NCBI GenBank assembly: GCA_963678445.1
Contig: OY782877.1
Coordinates: 1,922,001-1,986,000, forward strand
Length of the DNA stretch: 64,000 nt
Direction: 5' to 3'
Source of the DNA: G963678445 sp963678445
GTDB taxonomy: Bacteria > Hydrogenedentota > Hydrogenedentia > Hydrogenedentales > G963678445
The notes beneath the pieces were generated by a model. That model saw nothing but the letters and a program-made list of their open reading frames with translations, had not been told where the DNA came from and made no database searches. Position 1 is the stretch's first letter. Each line of letters opens with the position of its first letter. Below, piece by piece: positions 60,657 to 64,000 of the stretch. The position numbers and the translations under genes are program-made.

Positions 60657-61634
60657 TTAACATGTCTTTGTATTTTTCGAATCGTTCCTTTCTTTTATAC
60701 GATGAATAACGTAGTTTGGGCGTCCCTGAACTTCTTCGTGGATACGGGCAACGTATTCCCCGATTACACCGATACCGAGCAGGTTGATCCCGCCAAGGAA
60801 TGTGGTCACGATGATTTGGGAGGCCCAGGCTTTCACCTCAACACCGACGATGAGTTTGTGGTAGAGCACCCAGAGCATGAGTAAGGCGGAAGTTAGCAGG
60901 GTGAATGCCCCGGCAAGGCGGAAGAGAAAAAGGGGGACGTAGGAGAAGGAGAAGATGGCGTTCATGGCAAGCTTCCACTGGCCACGCAGTCCCATGCGTG
61001 TTTTTCCTTCGTGGCGCGCACGGCGGGCAATCGGGATTCCGATTTGCTGAAATCCTGCCCAGGCGCGTAATCCACGCAGGAAGCGATTGCGTTCGGGCAT
61101 GTCGAGAAGTACGTTGACCATCTTGCGATCCATGAGTGCGAAGTTGCCTGTGTCCATGGGCAGGGGAATATTGGCAATCCAGCCGAGGATGCGGTAGAAG
61201 GCCCAGAAGAGGAACCGACGCGGGAAAAATTCTTGTCGGGACTGTCGTATGGCGTAGACGACTTCGTAGCCCTCTTGCCATTTTTCGATGAAGCGGGGAA
61301 ATATTTCCGGATTGTCCTGGAGATCGGAATCGAGAATGATCACCGCATCGCCTGTGCTGTGTTTGAGCCCGGCGCTGATGGCGGCTTCCATGCCAAAGTT
61401 GCGGGCAAGGTGGATAGCGGTAATGGCGCCGGGGTGAGCTTCGACGCACGCGTCGAGCAAGGCCGGGGTATCGTCACGACTGCCGTCGTTGACAAGAATA
61501 ATTTCGTATCCGCCGGGGGGATCGATTCCGTCGAGAACGGTACGCAGTTCCCTTACAAATGGCGCCACGTTTTCCTGTTCATTGTAGAAAGGGGAAACAA
61601 TGGAAATGCGCCAGTTGGATACAGGTGCGGTCAT
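60657..61634 (-). CDS. GT2 glycosyltransferase, polyprenyl-phosphate sugar synthase type (DPM1/GtrB/ArnC-like)
   Basis: 325 residues. The GT-A motifs are SIVSPFYNEQENV, ILVNDGSRDDT, the metal-binding ILDSDLQDNPE (DxD-like), and a QEFFPRRFLFWAFYRIL segment. Two C-terminal membrane helices (about 235-265 and 275-300) then precede GEYVARIHEEVQGRPNYVI. These enzymes transfer glucose, mannose or aminoarabinose to undecaprenyl phosphate. It overlaps the methyltransferase gene by 4 bp (same strand) and is convergent with the GT-C-like gene. Confidence 0.92.
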   Translation of the reverse strand: MTAPVSNWRISIVSPFYNEQENVAPFVRELRTVLDGIDPPGGYEIILVNDGSRDDTPALLDACVEAHPGAITAIHLARNFGMEAAISAGLKHSTGDAVIILDSDLQDNPEIFPRFIEKWQEGYEVVYAIRQSRQEFFPRRFLFWAFYRILGWIANIPLPMDTGNFALMDRKMVNVLLDMPERNRFLRGLRAWAGFQQIGIPIARRARHEGKTRMGLRGQWKLAMNAIFSFSYVPLFLFRLAGAFTLLTSALLMLWVLYHKLIVGVEVKAWASQIIVTTFLGGINLLGIGVIGEYVARIHEEVQGRPNYVIHRIKERNDSKNTKTC

Positions 61635-62374
61635 GATGGTTCCTTTTTTTTTTGCAGCACGACGAGGGCGGAGAGTCCCGAAGGGAGTGGAAAGTGACGC
61701 AACCAGGCGGCTTCACATTTTCCATAGGCGATGAGTGCGCGATTGATCCATCGGGGCACGGGGGGAAATTCGTCAGGGTCGGTCTTATGACGTTGAAAGC
61801 GTTCTTTGAGTCGGAGTACAAGCGCCGGGGGGATGCTGATGAGGTTCCAGTAGGTCGTGCGCTGTATGTGGAAACCGGCTTTTTTTGCATGGGCGCAGAG
61901 TCGGCGTGTGGTGTAGCGGCGATAATGGCGATTGTAAACGTCCCATTGGGAAAAGAGAAATTGGTAGGCGGGTACGTTGAGAATAGCGATGCCGCCGGGA
62001 CGGAGAATGCGTTTTATATTACAAATTGCCTCGTAGTCGTTTTCAAGATGTTCAAGTACATCGAGAAGGATAACAGTGTCGATGCTGTTTTCAGCAAAGG
62101 GCCAGGCTTTATCGCCATCGAAAGCGAGGGTTTTTGGGACGCCGTTTTTGTGCGCGAAGTAAGCGGCTTCCGGGGCGCGATCGGCGCTGATGACGGTATA
62201 GCCTTCGTTGTGTAGTTGGGAGGAGAAGAGGCCCCCACCGCAACCAACTTCGAGCAGAAGCCCTGTAGGCTGGGCATATCGGCGCAGCAATTGTCGTATG
62301 ATGCGGCGTTTGTTAACAAACCACCAGTAGTGGGTTTCCGTTTTACGATGTACGACCAGCCATTCGTGTAACAT
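61631..62374 (-). CDS. Class I SAM-dependent methyltransferase
   Basis: 247 residues. The HYWWFVNKRRIIRQLLRRY entry helix precedes motif I LLLEVGCGGGLFSSQL (about 39-54), acidic loop VISADRAPEAA, LLDVLEHLENDYEAI (motif II) and RILRPGGIAILNVP (motif III). This is the Methyltransf_11/23 pattern often seen beside lipid or glycan glycosyltransferases. It is translationally coupled to the GT2 gene (4-bp overlap). Substrate unknown, possibly a glycolipid or sugar. Confidence 0.88.
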   Translation of the reverse strand: MLHEWLVVHRKTETHYWWFVNKRRIIRQLLRRYAQPTGLLLEVGCGGGLFSSQLHNEGYTVISADRAPEAAYFAHKNGVPKTLAFDGDKAWPFAENSIDTVILLDVLEHLENDYEAICNIKRILRPGGIAILNVPAYQFLFSQWDVYNRHYRRYTTRRLCAHAKKAGFHIQRTTYWNLISIPPALVLRLKERFQRHKTDPDEFPPVPRWINRALIAYGKCEAAWLRHFPLPSGLSALVVLQKKKEPS

Positions 62375-62539
62375 GACGTCCTTCCGTGTCTTGCATGCTC
62401 ATGACAGGGTTAATTTTAGCGAAAGGCGTTGGGGAATGCTACTTTGGCGTTGTTGCGTTGTGTTTTTTCCTGGGGTTCGGTAGTATCGTGGCTGAGAAGT
62501 TTTTGGAAGGTTTTCTTTGCAGCAATTGAGGAAGAATGG

Positions 62540-63439
62540 ATGCGAGTACGAATTATAGCGAACCCTGTGGCGGGTGGTGGCAAGGGATTGGTGCGTGCGC
62601 AGGGGTTGTGTGCGGCGTTGGAGGCGCGCGGCGCAGCGGTGGATTTGCGTGTAACGCAGGGTGCGGGTGAAGGGCAGGTAATTGCGGGTGAGGGGGATAC
62701 GGATTGTATTGCAGTGGTGGGGGGAGATGGGACGTTACATGAGGTGGTGAATGGATTGAAGTTGGGGGAGGATACGCCGGTGGCAATTTTTGCCTGTGGT
62801 TCGGCGAATGTGGTGGCGCGGGAGTTGCGCATGCCAAAGGATGCTGCGGAAATGGCGGCGTTGATTTTAGAGCAGCGTGTGCATCGGATGGATTTGATTT
62901 TATGGGGGGAGGAGCGTGTGCTGTTGGGAGCGGGTGCGGGTTTGGATGCGGCGGTGGCAGCGGTAGTGAAGGCGGGACGGGGGACGAAGTCGAGTGTGTG
63001 GCGTTGGGTTTGGCCTGCGGTGCGCACGGTGCTTTCGTATGATTATCCCAAGGTGCGGGTGTGTTTGGATGATTTGGAGATAAGCGAGGGATCGCCGTAT
63101 GTGATTGTGGGGAATTGCCGTTATTCAGCGGGGGTCTTTCCGAGTACGCCACTTGCGAAGACGAATGATGGCTTGCTGGATGTGTGTCTGGTGCGTAAAT
63201 TGAATCCGTTTCGTGTTCTTTTTTTGGCGGTGGGGGTATGGTTGCCCGGTTTTACGAAGCGGCCTGACATTATATATAGGAAGGGGAAGCGGGTGACGTT
63301 GACGCCGGTGTCTTCGGCAGTGCCGTTGCAGGTGGACGGGGATCCGGCGGGGACGGTGCCAACAACGTTTAGTGTGCTGCCGCAGGCGTTGCCGATGATT
63401 GCTTCTTGTGGGCGGTGCTCCAAGTGCTTTGATGGATGA
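62540..63439 (+). CDS. Diacylglycerol kinase / sphingosine kinase family (DAGKc) lipid kinase
   Basis: 299 residues from ATG 62540 (GAGGAAG upstream; the frame is open to 62429). Catalytic-domain motifs: IIANPVAGGGKG at the N-terminus, VVGGDGTLHEVVNGL (about 58-72, nucleotide-binding GGDGT) and FACGSANVVARELRM. The C-terminal beta-sandwich ends VPLQVDGDPAGTVPTTF with the conserved D-G-D/E. It phosphorylates a lipid such as diacylglycerol at the inner membrane. The coding strand is very G-rich. An RPT2 hairpin follows the stop. Confidence 0.92.
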   Translation: MRVRIIANPVAGGGKGLVRAQGLCAALEARGAAVDLRVTQGAGEGQVIAGEGDTDCIAVVGGDGTLHEVVNGLKLGEDTPVAIFACGSANVVARELRMPKDAAEMAALILEQRVHRMDLILWGEERVLLGAGAGLDAAVAAVVKAGRGTKSSVWRWVWPAVRTVLSYDYPKVRVCLDDLEISEGSPYVIVGNCRYSAGVFPSTPLAKTNDGLLDVCLVRKLNPFRVLFLAVGVWLPGFTKRPDIIYRKGKRVTLTPVSSAVPLQVDGDPAGTVPTTFSVLPQALPMIASCGRCSKCFDG

Positions 63440-63443
63440 ATAT

Positions 63444-63503
63444 TGCTGGGGGAATCTTTTTGTGAACAAAAAGCTCCCCCAGAGCCCCTTCAAAAAAAAC
63501 TTT
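63444..63503 (+). repeat. RPT2 hairpin element, copy 4 (terminator-like)
   Basis: CTGGGGGAATCTTTTTGTG and AACAAAAAGCTCCCCCAG form a hairpin (one interior mismatch), then AGCCCCTTCAAAAAAAACTTT-like sequence. It lies 5 bp after the kinase stop codon. Confidence 0.85.
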
Positions 63504-63567
63504 AGGAAGGGGAATAGAATTCAAAAACTCCCAAAAGATTAAAGAGGTTGCCTTGTTTTTAAAGCGC

Positions 63568-63620
63568 AAGGAACCATAGTATTGCTCGTGGCGCTGGCCA
63601 CTTGCCGGCGGTCGCTGGAC
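63568..63620 (-). repeat. RPT1 fragment (minus orientation)
   Basis: On the minus strand GTCCAGCGACCGCCGGCAAG, then TGGCCAGCGCCACGAGCAAT and ACTATGGTTCC. It abuts the 3' end of the HAD gene. Confidence 0.65.
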
Positions 63621-63622
63621 TG

Positions 63623-64000
63623 CTAGGGCAGCAGTTTGGGGAGTTGATCGATAAAATCTTGCCAGCAGGGGAAAATGTAGTCGGCTTGGGTAGTATCTTG
63701 ATAGCGGGGATTGGAGCCGGTGAAGAGTCCGCCTTGTCCCCCCAGGTTTTGAATGCCCGCGATGTCGGTAGGTTCGAGGTCGCCCAGATGGAGGATTTCG
63801 TTGGGGGACACGCCGAGTACTTTTGCGGTATGTTGAAACATGGCCGCTTGTGGTTTGGACACGCCGAGGTGGTCGGAAAAGGTAAGGGTAGTGAAGTGGG
63901 GGGTAAAGGCGTGTTGATCGAGAATCTTTTCTAGTGAAGCGCCGGGGCTGATACCGGTGTCTGAAATGAGCCCAATGGGGCAATGTTGTGCGGCGAGGCG
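63623..64000 (-). CDS. HAD-superfamily hydrolase, C-terminal part (cut by window edge)
   Basis: 126 codons up to the right edge with the frame open beyond it; the N-terminus with the catalytic Asp is outside. Visible motifs are II (ISDTG), III (VSKPQAAMFQHTAKVLG with the conserved Lys) and IV (HLGDLEPTDIAGIQNLGGQG). These match phosphoglycolate phosphatase-like HAD enzymes with a mobile cap. Substrate unknown. Confidence 0.85.
   Translation of the reverse strand, partial: RLAAQHCPIGLISDTGISPGASLEKILDQHAFTPHFTTLTFSDHLGVSKPQAAMFQHTAKVLGVSPNEILHLGDLEPTDIAGIQNLGGQGGLFTGSNPRYQDTTQADYIFPCWQDFIDQLPKLLP

Noticed and set aside
62416..63152. Two long minus-strand frames opposite the lipid kinase gene
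   Set aside because: Pro/Ala/Ser-biased shadows of a G-rich coding strand; no motifs.

Overview
The window looks like chromosomal DNA of a Gram-negative-type, diderm bacterium that I cannot place firmly. Pointers are heptosyltransferase-type and exopolysaccharide glycosyltransferases, a DsbD thiol reductase, a Tat-type lipoprotein signal, and a DUF1559-type pseudopilin of the kind abundant in PVC-group and Hydrogenedentota/Sumerlaeota-like genomes. Base composition is moderate, genes run on both strands, and no phage, transposase or CRISPR array is visible.

Layout. 1-7.9 kb: a surface-polysaccharide cluster (priming sugar transferase cut by the left edge, flippase, polymerase/ligase, two GT4 glycosyltransferases, acyltransferase, deacetylase). 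8.1-9.1 kb: a pseudopilin. 9.4-12.9 kb: an OPA-type transporter, an RmlD-like reductase and a DegT aminotransferase. 13-16.4 kb: a sparse area with a hypothetical membrane protein, a secreted pectate-lyase-fold protein and a small Cys-rich protein behind a good promoter. 16.4-24.7 kb (minus strand): threonine aldolase, a REC-PP2C-STAS regulator, an orphan GspF-N-like peptide, a secreted TIM-barrel-like protein, a TPR/EF-Tu-D2 membrane protein, and rplJ-rplL with an attenuator leader. 24.9-34.6 kb: Tat phosphoesterase, secreted papain-like protease, lexA, MoxR-DUF58-transglutaminase operon, DUF1559 pseudopilin. 34.8-40.4 kb: a metal ABC transporter split by tandem repeats, a methyltransferase and DsbD. 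40.9-42.9 kb: PilB.

42.9-54 kb has the signature of a replication-origin region: an 800-bp AT-rich, DnaA-box-dense gap before dnaN, a second DnaA-box-like cluster near 46.6-46.8 kb, and two parS-like palindromes beside rsmG near 52.8 kb. dnaA, parA and parB are absent from the window. From about 47 kb to the right end the plus strand is consistently G-rich whatever the gene orientation, as expected of a leading strand. Housekeeping genes here are asd, trxA and tRNA-Ser. 54.5-57.5 kb carries a COG3635 phosphomutase-like enzyme and citramalate synthase (threonine/isoleucine supply with asd). The right end returns to envelope and lipid functions (GT-C-like membrane protein, GT2, methyltransferase, diacylglycerol-kinase family) and a truncated HAD hydrolase.

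The most unusual feature is a set of short intergenic repeats that I do not recognise. One is a roughly 100-118 bp element (RPT1) in a dozen or more places, twice in tandem. One is a GC-rich hairpin (RPT2) placed just after four plus-strand genes. One is a 49-bp double palindrome (RPT3) that, joined to RPT1, flanks rsmG and the parS sites in inverted orientation. Family labels RPT1-3 are mine.
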